Origin: Peptoniphilus catoniae
GTDB taxonomy: Bacteria > Bacillota > Clostridia > Tissierellales > Peptoniphilaceae
Length of the DNA stretch: 64,000 bases
NCBI RefSeq assembly: GCF_901447155.2
Contig: NZ_LR588415.1
Coordinates: 230,885 to 294,884, forward strand
Direction of reading: 5' to 3'
The notes under the pieces were generated by a model. It was not told the DNA's origin, searched no databases, and saw only the letters and a program-made list of their open reading frames with translations. Shown piece after piece: positions 14,817-25,329 of this stretch. The position numbers and the translations under genes are program-made. Every line of letters begins with the position of its first letter. The first letter of the stretch is position 1.

Positions 14817-15539
14817 ATGGCAGATAAAAGAATGTTTTCACTAAAGATAGTGGATAGTGACTTATTTTTGGATATGCCACTAAGTAGTCAGTGCCTATAT
14901 TTTCATCTATCAATGAGGGCAGATGATGACGGATTTGTGGATAATCCTAAGAAGATAATAAAAATTATAGGAGCAAATGAAGATGACTTAAAAATCCTAA
15001 TTACAAAGGGATTTGTAATTGTCTTTGAGAGAGGAATTATAGTCATTACTCATTGGAAGATAAATAACTACATCAGAAATGACAGACGAAAAGAAACTAT
15101 GTATATTACGGAAAAACAAAGTTTAACACAAACAGAAAACGGAGCATATATAAGGCTTGAAAATCTTGGTATACCAAATGAAAACCAAGTGTCAACCGTT
15201 TGTCCGCATAGTATAGGTAAGGGTAGATTAGATAAGGTTAGTATAGATAAGGGGAGCATAGAACAGGCTAGCCCCTTTTCTCTTTACGGAGAATATAAAA
15301 ATATTCGATTAACTGATGAGGAATACCAAAAGCTAAAGGATAGGCTAAAAGGACATACCGATACGATGATTGAAAAATTATCAAGATATATCAAAGGTTC
15401 AGGAAAAGACTACAAAGACCACTATGTAACAATCCTTAATTGGTATGAACAGGACAAAGAGAAACTAACACAGAAAAATATTCAAAATAAAAGTTCTAAA
15501 ACCTATTCAACCAACTATGAGGACAGCGACAGCCTATAA
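14817..15539 (+). CDS. Replication initiator (replisome-organizer-like) of IME-2
   Basis: The protein of 240 residues starts at ATG 14817 after GAGAGGAGAAAAA; a TTG at 14778 in frame lies in the terminator and is not used. It is nearly identical to the IME-1 initiator over residues 1-110, with differences in the middle where iteron-like DNA occurs. It carries the conserved C-terminal LTDEEYQKLKDRLKGHTDTM segment. Together with the DnaC-like loader at 15672 it should start IME replication. No helicase or polymerase gene is present, so host enzymes are needed. Confidence 0.75.
   Translation: MADKRMFSLKIVDSDLFLDMPLSSQCLYFHLSMRADDDGFVDNPKKIIKIIGANEDDLKILITKGFVIVFERGIIVITHWKINNYIRNDRRKETMYITEKQSLTQTENGAYIRLENLGIPNENQVSTVCPHSIGKGRLDKVSIDKGSIEQASPFSLYGEYKNIRLTDEEYQKLKDRLKGHTDTMIEKLSRYIKGSGKDYKDHYVTILNWYEQDKEKLTQKNIQNKSSKTYSTNYEDSDSL
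15210..15255 (+). repeat. Iteron-like direct repeats inside rep (IME-2)
   Basis: AGTATAGGTAAGG, TAGATTAGATAAGG and AGTATAGATAAGG follow each other. Only one base of the first unit differs from the IME-1 block. Confidence 0.45.
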
Positions 15540-15671
15540 ATATCATATAACAAGGTGGAAAGGTGTTTTTAGAGTATTAAAGCTGAAAGAGGTATCAGAG
15601 TATACCCAATATAAAAAATAAGCCTTAAAACGCATTCCACCACTTAAATAAGAACAAGGAGGATGAAAGCT
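15540..15671 (+). other. Conserved rep-dnaC intergenic segment (IME-2 copy)
   Basis: Like 2476-2603, it contains AACAAGGTGGAAAGGTGTTT, GGTATCAGAGTATACC (a five-pair hairpin) and CCTTAAAACGCATTCCACC. It encodes no ORF of its own. Confidence 0.5.
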
Positions 15672-16526
15672 ATGAATAACAAAGATACTCAAAATATGAT
15701 AACTACAAAAATACAAGGTACAGATTTTACCTACAACAAAGAAACTCACTATGAAAAAGACGGACATATCTATTGTAAGACTTGTAATGAAAGAATAGAC
15801 GGAAAGCCTATTCCAATGTTAGATAAAAAGCTAATGATAATTAGAAATGCTTGTAAATGTGATAGAGATAGAGCAGAGCAAGAAAAATTAAGAGAAAAGC
15901 AGATTGAACAGGATAGACTTAGAAAAAACTGCTTTATATCCAAAAATCAAATAGCCTATACCTTTGAAAATGCTGATGAAGATACCGACAAAGAAATCAT
16001 CAAAAAAACTAAAAACTATGTAAAGCATTTTGAAGAAATGAGAAAGGACAATGTAGGTTTACTCTTATATGGAAATGTAGGAAGTGGTAAGACCTATCTT
16101 GCTTGTTCAATAGCAAATGCCATAATCACAGAGTATTCCTATACTGTTAAAATGATAAACTTTGCACAGATACTAAATGATTTACAAAAAGGTGGCTTTA
16201 ACCTTGATAGAAATGAATATATAGAGCAAATAACAAATCCTACTCTACTAATCCTTGATGATTTTGGAATAGAAAGGAATACAGAATACGCCTTAGAGCA
16301 AATCTACAATGTGATAAATGCAAGATACCTAAAGGCAAGACTGACCATTATAACTACAAACCTAAATTTCAAAGACATAGAGAAAGAACAGGAAGATATA
16401 ATGCTTGGCAGGATTTATTCAAGGATAATAGAAATGTGCTTACCTCTTAGGGTAATAGGACTTGATAGGAGAAAAATACAAAGTAAAGAAAAGCTGAAGA
16501 AAGCACAAAACTTAATAGACGAGTAA
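15672..16526 (+). CDS. DnaC-like helicase loader ATPase of IME-2
   Basis: The 284-residue AAA+ ATPase carries the N-terminal Cys motif (IYCKTCNERIDG, then ACKCDRDR), Walker A GNVGSGKTYLAC and Walker B LLILDDFGIER. ATG 15672 is preferred because AAGGAGG ends 9 nt upstream; ATG 15663 touches that site directly. Its C-terminus (RRKIQSKEKLKKAQNLIDE) is identical to that of the other two copies. It should deliver the host replicative helicase to the IME origin. Confidence 0.88.
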   Translation: MNNKDTQNMITTKIQGTDFTYNKETHYEKDGHIYCKTCNERIDGKPIPMLDKKLMIIRNACKCDRDRAEQEKLREKQIEQDRLRKNCFISKNQIAYTFENADEDTDKEIIKKTKNYVKHFEEMRKDNVGLLLYGNVGSGKTYLACSIANAIITEYSYTVKMINFAQILNDLQKGGFNLDRNEYIEQITNPTLLILDDFGIERNTEYALEQIYNVINARYLKARLTIITTNLNFKDIEKEQEDIMLGRIYSRIIEMCLPLRVIGLDRRKIQSKEKLKKAQNLIDE

Positions 16527-16528
16527 AG

Positions 16529-16564
16529 GCGATTGAAAAAGTAGAAATTCTAATCGCTTTTTTT
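16529..16564 (+). terminator. Terminator after dnaC (IME-2)
   Basis: GCGATT (16529-16534) pairs with AATCGC (16552-16557), followed by seven T. It separates replication genes from the recombinase operon. Confidence 0.75.
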
Positions 16565-16585
16565 ATTTTACAGGAAGGAGAATTT

Positions 16586-18780
<2,195 letters not shown>

Positions 18781-18796
18781 AATATAGATGAGATTA

Positions 18797-18833
18797 GAGG
18801 TAACTACTAAAAATGGTGGTTACCTCTTTTTTT
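18797..18833 (+). terminator. Terminator after the IME-2 recombinase
   Basis: GAGGTAAC (18797-18804) pairs perfectly with GTTACCTC (18819-18826), followed by seven T. It is the last feature of IME-2 before the right junction. Confidence 0.85.
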
Positions 18834-18859
18834 ATTTGTAAATATTTGAAAAACTTTGT

Positions 18860-18877
18860 TGACAAATATCAACCGAT
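18860..18877. repeat. IME-2 right attachment site (GA core)
   Basis: TGACAAATATCAACCGAT ends the element; GA is at 18875-18876 and the virB6 frame resumes at GAT ACA GAT ACT. CAAC mirrors the GTTG inside the left end. Confidence 0.65.
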
Positions 18878-19462
18878 ACAGATACTTTTGAGTTTTTCAA
18901 ATACATTATAAAGATGTTTATAGCAGTCTACCTTGCAAGCCATGCCTTTGAATTTTCAATGGCAGTCTTTGATGTGGCACAAAATCTTGTAAACAAAGCG
19001 GCAGGGGTAATCACTACTTCTGCCACTGTTTCAGGAGATCAGATAGTTGCAATGGTTGATGCATTAAAAGAAAAAGAAATAGGTGAGCTTTTAATGATAC
19101 TAGTTGAAACGAGCCTTGTAAGGATTGCAATTCAAGGAATATCACTAGTTATAACATTAATAGTATATGGGCGTATGTTTGAAATATATGTCTACTCATC
19201 AGTATCATCCATACCATTTGCGACTATGGGAAATAAAGAATGGGGTCAGATTGGAACAAATTATATCAAGGGACTTTTTGCCTTGGGACTACAAGGTTTG
19301 TTTTTGATGGTATGTTTAGGTATCTACACCGTTTTAATAAGAACGGTACAGATTACAGATATTCACGCAAGCTTGTTTAGTATATTAGGATATGCTCTAC
19401 TACTTGGACTTATGATGTTTAAGAGTGGAACAGTTGCAAAAAGTATTATGAATACGCACTAG
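18875..19462 (+). pseudogene. virB6/trbL-like transfer gene, 3' part (split by IME-2)
   Basis: From the junction the frame reads DTDTFEFFKYIIKMFIAVYL and continues to 19462. It contains several hydrophobic segments (IAVYLASHAFEF, ISLVITLIVYG, ALGLQGLFLMVCLGI, GYALLLGLMMF), as expected for the polytopic VirB6/TrbL channel protein. ATG 18914 could start a truncated product, but has no good ribosome binding site. The downstream transfer genes would depend on transcription from or through IME-2, which ends in a terminator. Confidence 0.85.
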
Positions 19463-19471
19463 GAGGAATAA

Positions 19472-19762
19472 ATGTTAAAAAAGAAAAATTGTGCTTTATT
19501 AGGACTTGGAATTTTATTGGGAGGAACTTATGAAATTTTAAAAGAGAAAAAAAGAAATGAAGAGATTAGAAACTTAAAGAGGAGAATAAATATACTCGGA
19601 AGATGTCACAATGAATTTGTTATGTATCAAGGAGCATACAATGACAGAAATGAAGAAAAACAAGAAGAATTAGAAGAAAGAATTAGCTACCTAGAAGAAG
19701 AAACAATATCTAATTATGACCATATACTTGAACTTTCCAAAGAAGAAGTAGAGGGAGATTAA
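19472..19762 (+). CDS. Small ICE membrane protein of unknown function
   Basis: The 96-residue protein has one N-terminal hydrophobic segment (about 6-22, NCALLGLGILLGGTYEI) and a charged coiled coil. It starts at ATG 19472 after AGGAGGAATAA and ends two bases before the PrgI gene, so it is part of the transfer operon. I do not recognise a family. Its place between VirB6 and PrgI suggests a minor channel component. Confidence 0.65.
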   Translation: MLKKKNCALLGLGILLGGTYEILKEKKRNEEIRNLKRRINILGRCHNEFVMYQGAYNDRNEEKQEELEERISYLEEETISNYDHILELSKEEVEGD

Positions 19763-19763
19763 A

Positions 19764-20174
19764 ATGGCATATGTACCAATACCAAAAGATTTGGACAAGA
19801 TTAAAACAAAGGTTGCCTTTAACTTAACTAAAAGACAACTTATAGGTTTTTCTGTGGCAGGACTAATTGGCATACCGACTTATTTATTTATGAAAAAATA
19901 TCTACCTAATGATGTTTCAATCATTGTAATGCTAATAGTAACTCTGCCAATCTTTTTTATAACCTTATATGAAAAAGATACCTTAACTTTTGAAAAATAT
20001 TTTAAATTTTTCTATCTTCATAAGTTTTATCAACCAACTAAGAGAATAAGAAAGGAGGCATACCTTGAAGCAAAGAAAAAAGCAAATCAGCGACTTAAAT
20101 CTAAGGGAAAAACAATTAAAAAAAGACAGAAAGGAAGTAAGAAGGTTAAAAACAAAGAAAGATCCAACAAATAG
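19764..20174 (+). CDS. PrgI-family transfer protein (VirB3-like)
   Basis: The 136-residue protein begins with AYVPIPKDLDKIKTKVAFNL and two close membrane helices (about 31-50 and 54-72), the hallmark of PrgI proteins, which correspond to VirB3 in Gram-positive mating channels. The Lys/Arg-rich tail (from about 95) overlaps the start of virB4 in another frame. It should anchor VirB4 to the membrane. Confidence 0.85.
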   Translation: MAYVPIPKDLDKIKTKVAFNLTKRQLIGFSVAGLIGIPTYLFMKKYLPNDVSIIVMLIVTLPIFFITLYEKDTLTFEKYFKFFYLHKFYQPTKRIRKEAYLEAKKKANQRLKSKGKTIKKRQKGSKKVKNKERSNK

Positions 20175-22488
20175 TCTTCTAAGTGTACTTTTAAAGAAAG
20201 AGAAAAAGAGATTTACTGTTGAGGATACAATTCCATATATAAGAATGTTACCAGAGGGCATTTGCCAGTTAGATGAAAAAAATTATTCAAAGACAATTTC
20301 ATTTCAAGATATAAATTACCAGTTGGCATTGGAAGAAGATAGAGATTTAATCTTTAACCAATTTGCCAACTTTTTAAATTCTTTTGATCCAAGTGTCCAC
20401 ATTGAACTTTCGTATGCAAATCAATTAGGAAGAAATAAAGACCTACAAGATGCAATTAAAATTGCTGATAAGGGAGACTTCTATGACGATGTAAGAAAAG
20501 AGTTCAGGGAGATGTTAAAGCTTCAACTTGCAAAGGGAAATAACGGACTTAAAAAGATGAAGTATATAACCTTTACAATAGAAGCCGATAATCTAGAGCA
20601 AGCAAGAGCAAAGTTAAATAGACTTGAAGTAGATATTTTATCCAACTTTAAATCTATGGGAGTAAGAGCTGAGAGCCTTGATGGCGAAGAAAGACTAAGA
20701 CTTGTTCACGATATGTTAAATCCAGACAAAAACTTTGATTTTTCATATAAGGATTTGAAGAAGAAAGAGTCTACAAAATCACATATAACTCCCAATATTT
20801 TTAATTTTGCACCAGCAAATAATTTTAAATTTGGGAAATTCATTGGGGCAGTAAGCCATTTTCAAATACTAGCAAGTGAGCTATCAGACAGAATGCTATC
20901 TGAGTTTTTAGATATTGATGACAATATTTATGTAGCTTTTCATATAGATGTAGTTGAACAAGCAGAAGCTATTAAACTCATTAAGAGAAAGAACACAGAC
21001 CTAGACAGAATGAAAATTGAAGAACAAAAGAAAGCAGTTCGTGCTGGATATGATATGGATATTATTCCTTCAGATATAAATACTTTCGGAGCTGATGTTA
21101 AGTCCATGTTATCTGACTTACAAAATAGAGATGAAAGGCTCTTTGTAGTTACCATAGTAATGATGAATTTTGCAAGGACTAATCAAAAATTAGAAAACAC
21201 CATTGCTCAAATATCATCAATTGCAAACAGACATAATTGTCAGGTAAAAAGATTATCTCATCAGCAAGAACAAGGACTTGTTTCTGTCTTACCTTTAGGA
21301 GTTAATCAAGTCGAAATTAAAAGATTTTTAACTTCATCATCAACGGCAGTATTTATGCCTTTTACAACAGAAGAGCTATTTATTGATTCGGCAAATTCTT
21401 TGTACTATGGCTTAAATGCCCTTAGCCAAAACTTGATTATGGCAGATAGGAAGAAACTAAAGAACCCTAACGGATTAATATTAGGAACACCAGGTTCTGG
21501 TAAATCTTTCTCAGCAAAAAGAGAGATGGCAAATGCAATTCTTGTCACAGATGATGATGTAATTATTTGTGATCCTGAGGGCGAGTATTCAAACCTTGTA
21601 AAACAATTTAATGGAGAAGTTATTAAAGTTTCAGCAAAGTCAAAGGACTATCTAAATCCACTAGATATAAATATGAACTATGGAGATGGGGACGCACCTT
21701 TAAAAGACAAGGCAAATTTCATAATGTCTATGCTTGAACTTGTAGTAGGAGGATCTGGTCTTACTGCTGCAGAAAAATCTGTTATAGATAGGTGCTTACC
21801 AAAGATATACCAAAAATATTTTGAAGATCCAAAACCAGAAAATATGCCAATATTAGGAGATTTATACGATATGCTCCTATCTCAAGAAGAGGGAGTTGGA
21901 AGAAAACTAGCAACAGAAATGGAAATTTATGTTAAGGGAAGTCTTAATGTCTTTAATAATAGGTCAAATGTTGACTTAAATAGGCAACTGCTCTGTTTTG
22001 ATATAAAAGAGCTAGGAACACAACTTAAAAAAATAGGTATGCTTGTAATTCAAGACCAGGTTTGGAACAAGGTTTCCCTAAATAGAGGAAGCAAATCTAC
22101 CAGATACTATATAGATGAGTTCCACCTTTTATTAAAAGACCCACAAACTGCTTCATATTCAGTAGAAATCTGGAAAAGATTTAGAAAATGGGGAGGTATT
22201 CCAACAGGCATAACTCAAAACGTAAAAGACCTTTTAACAAGTCAGGAAATTGAAAATATCTTTGATAATACAGACTTTGTTCTAATGTTAAATCAAGCAT
22301 CTGGAGATAGAGATATACTTGCTAAGAAATTAAAAATATCGCCTTATCAGCTAAACTATATTACTAATTCAAACGCTGGTGAGGGACTATTATTCTTTGG
22401 AAATACTATTGTTCCATTTATAGATAAATTCCCTAAAGACACCATGCTATATAAGCTGATGACAACAAAACCAGAAGAAGCTAAGTAG
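20065..22488 (+). CDS. VirB4/TraE-like conjugation ATPase
   Basis: The 807-residue protein is a VirB4 ATPase: N-terminal domain with the IPYIRMLPEGICQLDE motif, then a C-terminal ATPase domain with Walker A GTPGSGKS (about 474-481), Walker B QLLCFDI (about 640-646) and YYIDEFHLLL. It powers assembly of the mating channel and substrate transfer. The start is TTG 20065 with AGGAGG ending 5 nt upstream, inside the PrgI gene (110-nt overlap). No frameshift was found. It is intact, unlike virB6 just upstream. Confidence 0.92.
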   Translation: MKQRKKQISDLNLREKQLKKDRKEVRRLKTKKDPTNSLLSVLLKKEKKRFTVEDTIPYIRMLPEGICQLDEKNYSKTISFQDINYQLALEEDRDLIFNQFANFLNSFDPSVHIELSYANQLGRNKDLQDAIKIADKGDFYDDVRKEFREMLKLQLAKGNNGLKKMKYITFTIEADNLEQARAKLNRLEVDILSNFKSMGVRAESLDGEERLRLVHDMLNPDKNFDFSYKDLKKKESTKSHITPNIFNFAPANNFKFGKFIGAVSHFQILASELSDRMLSEFLDIDDNIYVAFHIDVVEQAEAIKLIKRKNTDLDRMKIEEQKKAVRAGYDMDIIPSDINTFGADVKSMLSDLQNRDERLFVVTIVMMNFARTNQKLENTIAQISSIANRHNCQVKRLSHQQEQGLVSVLPLGVNQVEIKRFLTSSSTAVFMPFTTEELFIDSANSLYYGLNALSQNLIMADRKKLKNPNGLILGTPGSGKSFSAKREMANAILVTDDDVIICDPEGEYSNLVKQFNGEVIKVSAKSKDYLNPLDINMNYGDGDAPLKDKANFIMSMLELVVGGSGLTAAEKSVIDRCLPKIYQKYFEDPKPENMPILGDLYDMLLSQEEGVGRKLATEMEIYVKGSLNVFNNRSNVDLNRQLLCFDIKELGTQLKKIGMLVIQDQVWNKVSLNRGSKSTRYYIDEFHLLLKDPQTASYSVEIWKRFRKWGGIPTGITQNVKDLLTSQEIENIFDNTDFVLMLNQASGDRDILAKKLKISPYQLNYITNSNAGEGLLFFGNTIVPFIDKFPKDTMLYKLMTTKPEEAK

Positions 22489-22495
22489 GTGTGAT

Positions 22496-25075
22496 ATGGA
22501 TAAAAAACTAAAAAAAGATTTTCAAAAGAAGATTATACGAAATAGGGACGCTCCTGAAAAGAATATAGATAGTAAACTTGTTCATTCAGATGATTATACC
22601 AATAAGATTATTAAGACTAAGGATAGGTTTGGAGATAAAATAGCTGAAAAGGAATCTAAACTAATTCATGAGAATATATTATCTAAAGAGCAAAAACAAG
22701 ATAAACTAAAAGATTTTCAGAAGTCTAAAAACAAGGAAAGAATTAGAAAAGAAGTTTTAGATAATAAGAATAAGGCTGAAGAAATAAAACAAGCTAATTT
22801 TGAAATAAAGACAGATGAAAGCTTTAAACTTGATGAAGACTTAGATGTAGACTTCAAAAAGGTGAATTTTGATAGTAAAAACAGTAGAAATATTAATTCT
22901 AATAAACTAACAACAGATGATATTTCAGCTAAGGCTCAGCCAATAAGCAATAAGAAGGCATCAAGTAAAAGACAAGTTCTTAAAAATTATGAGGATAAAC
23001 TTATCCATAGCAAGGATAAATTCCAAGACAAAATCAACGAGAAAGAGTCTAAGCGAATCCACACAAGTGAAGATAAACCTATTGAAACAAAGAAAAGTAA
23101 GAGAATATATAGAAAAGATAAGCTTGTTAAAGATGAAGTAAGTAAGGACGAGAGTAATGCTAATATCGATAAAAAGCAAAAGCAGAAGCTTTATCAAGAA
23201 AAGAAGTTTAGAGATAAGAAAAAATTTTCTAAAGAAATAGATAAAGAAAATAAGCTAAGCGAAGTTGATACAGATAAGACTTTTGATAATTCGAAGGTTA
23301 AAGACAATTATCAAGAATTTATAAAAGATGAAAAGGAAACAAGCCTTAAACCGTCAGAACAAAAGAAAGTTAATAAAAAGAAGACTTACTATAAGAGAAA
23401 AAATTATGAAAGTGATAAATTCACTCGAAAGAAAATTGATGACTTAAAAAAAGAAGCTAAGAAAGTTACAACTAAAGATTCTAAGAAAGCACAAGATGTT
23501 AAAGATTTTATCTCAGATAAAAAAATTGGAGATCTTGAAAAGTCTAAAAGCAAGCTAAAGGATAATATCTTAAAGAATAAAACTAAAGGAAGCCTATCTT
23601 CTGGGGTTTTATTATCTGGAGCTAAGTCATCAGAGTTAGTGAGAGATTATCTAAGTTCAGGATCTGACAATACTGGTGTAGAATCTGGAGAAAAGGCCGC
23701 TAATGTAAGCTCTAAACTTCAGCATGGAATAAGGAAGTATAAGCTAGACAAAAAGAAAAAGTCCTTAAAAAAGCTATCTAAACTTGATAAGAAAATAAGA
23801 AATAGAAAAAGCAAGTTGGAGTTTAAAAGTGGCTTGGAAGATTTAAAAAAGTCAGACGCCTATATAAAGAAAAATAGATTTAAGAAGTTTTATCAGAGAA
23901 AACAAATGAAAAGCATGATAGCTAAAAAGCACGAAACAAGACTTGTGGATAGAGTTAAAAAAGCTATTTTAAGTTTAGGTAAGGCTTCTAAAGAGCTAAT
24001 CGTAAGAAAAAGTAAGATGGTTCTATTTCTAGTAATAGGACTAGGTCTTATGCTATCAATCATGATTGGTGGTGGAAGTGTTGGCATGAGTGGATTAAGC
24101 AACTCTGTTAACTCAGTAATGACAACAACATACCTATCACAAGATACAGTTCTAAGTGAAGTTAATCAAGAGTTTTCATCAATGGAATATGACCTACAAT
24201 CACAAATCGAAAGCGTAAAAACGAGTCATCCTGGATATGACGAATATATCATAAACAAAGAAGGAGAAATTGGTCATAATACCCATGAACTTTTATCCTA
24301 TATAACTTCAAGATGTGGAGAAGTAAAATCAGCATCTGAAGTAAAAGGAATTTTAAAAGAGCTTTTCGATAAGATGTATAAGCTTGACTTTAAGGAAGAA
24401 ATTGAAATTAGAACAAGAACAGTAGCAAGAACTAGATATGATAGTCGAGGCAATCCTTATACTAGCTATGAAAAAGAAGAGTACGAATATAAAAAGTTAA
24501 TTGTAACTTTAAAGAAAAAAGAAATGGATGAAGTTGTTAGGGAAATATTTAAAGATTATCCAGACAATGTAGTTCATTATGAAGCTCTTCTTGAAGCTAA
24601 TGGGAATATGGGAGATGTTTTTGGATCAGGTAATGGCGACTTAGGAGAAATAGTAGACAATCCAAACTTTGGAAATCCTGGTCTTGCTTTTGATTCTGAA
24701 ACTACCAAAGCCTTATTTAATGAAGCAGAAAAACATATAGGTAAAAGATATGTGTTTGGAGCAAGTGGACCATCTAACTTTGACTGCTCAGGTTTTGTAT
24801 GTTGGTCATTTACAAAGTCTGGTGTAAAGAGTATGCCAAGAACAACTGCATGGAGAATATACAAAGACTATTGTAATCCAGTAAGTCCAAGTGAAGCTCA
24901 ACCTGGAGATATTATATTTTTCCACTCAACATATAACAGTGGAACACCAATATCTCACGTAGGAATATACGCAGGTAACGGAATGATGATTCACGCAGGA
25001 GATCCAATTCAATACACATCAATAAATTCAAAATATTGGAAATCACACTTTTATGGATTTGGAAGACCAAGATAG
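22496..25075 (+). CDS. Conjugation peptidoglycan hydrolase, NlpC/P60 (CD1108-like)
   Basis: The 859-residue protein has a very Lys-rich cytoplasmic N-terminal half (about 1-500) with degenerate repeats (KLIHS…KDKFQDKINEKESK), one transmembrane segment (about 506-525, KMVLFLVIGLGLMLSIMIGG) and an extracellular part. The C-terminus is an NlpC/P60 domain: catalytic Cys763 in NFDCSGFVCW and His near 820 in ISHVGIYAG. It should cut cell-wall peptidoglycan for the mating channel. ATG 22496 lies 8 nt after the virB4 stop. The repeated N-terminus is unusually long for the family. Confidence 0.85.
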   Translation: MDKKLKKDFQKKIIRNRDAPEKNIDSKLVHSDDYTNKIIKTKDRFGDKIAEKESKLIHENILSKEQKQDKLKDFQKSKNKERIRKEVLDNKNKAEEIKQANFEIKTDESFKLDEDLDVDFKKVNFDSKNSRNINSNKLTTDDISAKAQPISNKKASSKRQVLKNYEDKLIHSKDKFQDKINEKESKRIHTSEDKPIETKKSKRIYRKDKLVKDEVSKDESNANIDKKQKQKLYQEKKFRDKKKFSKEIDKENKLSEVDTDKTFDNSKVKDNYQEFIKDEKETSLKPSEQKKVNKKKTYYKRKNYESDKFTRKKIDDLKKEAKKVTTKDSKKAQDVKDFISDKKIGDLEKSKSKLKDNILKNKTKGSLSSGVLLSGAKSSELVRDYLSSGSDNTGVESGEKAANVSSKLQHGIRKYKLDKKKKSLKKLSKLDKKIRNRKSKLEFKSGLEDLKKSDAYIKKNRFKKFYQRKQMKSMIAKKHETRLVDRVKKAILSLGKASKELIVRKSKMVLFLVIGLGLMLSIMIGGGSVGMSGLSNSVNSVMTTTYLSQDTVLSEVNQEFSSMEYDLQSQIESVKTSHPGYDEYIINKEGEIGHNTHELLSYITSRCGEVKSASEVKGILKELFDKMYKLDFKEEIEIRTRTVARTRYDSRGNPYTSYEKEEYEYKKLIVTLKKKEMDEVVREIFKDYPDNVVHYEALLEANGNMGDVFGSGNGDLGEIVDNPNFGNPGLAFDSETTKALFNEAEKHIGKRYVFGASGPSNFDCSGFVCWSFTKSGVKSMPRTTAWRIYKDYCNPVSPSEAQPGDIIFFHSTYNSGTPISHVGIYAGNGMMIHAGDPIQYTSINSKYWKSHFYGFGRPR

Positions 25076-25089
25076 AAGGGAGATATTAT

Positions 25090-25329
25090 GTGAACAGAAA
25101 GCTTGTAAGTATTAGGAACAAAAAGAAAAAAATAGAAGAGAAGTTAAAAGATTTAAATGCAAAATACAAGGAAATTTGCGACGAAGAAATACAAGTTGAA
25201 AATGAAGAAATAATTGTAACTCTTAGGAGGAACAATATTAGCTTGGAAGAATTAATGGAGAAAATTAATGAAAGAAAAAGAGAAGAAAAATTAAAAGAAA
25301 AGGAGAACATTCATAATGAAGAAATTTAA
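25090..25329 (+). CDS. DUF4315 family protein
   Basis: The 79-residue protein starts at GTG 25090 after AAGGGAG; an upstream in-frame start at 25036 would lie inside the previous gene. It is a short coiled coil (RNKKKKIEEKLKDLNAKYKE) ending in a turn (NNISLEELMEKI), which is the DUF4315 pattern. The gene is always found between the NlpC/P60 and DUF4366 genes in this ICE class. Its function is unknown. Confidence 0.75.
   Translation: MNRKLVSIRNKKKKIEEKLKDLNAKYKEICDEEIQVENEEIIVTLRRNNISLEELMEKINERKREEKLKEKENIHNEEI

Noticed and set aside
18914-19462. Independent small membrane protein starting at ATG 18914
   Set aside because: The frame reads upstream to the IME-2 junction and matches the middle of VirB6; no ribosome binding site precedes the ATG.
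25036-25089. Longer DUF4315 protein starting at 25036
   Set aside because: This part overlaps the end of the NlpC/P60 gene; GTG 25090 has the site and fits the family length.
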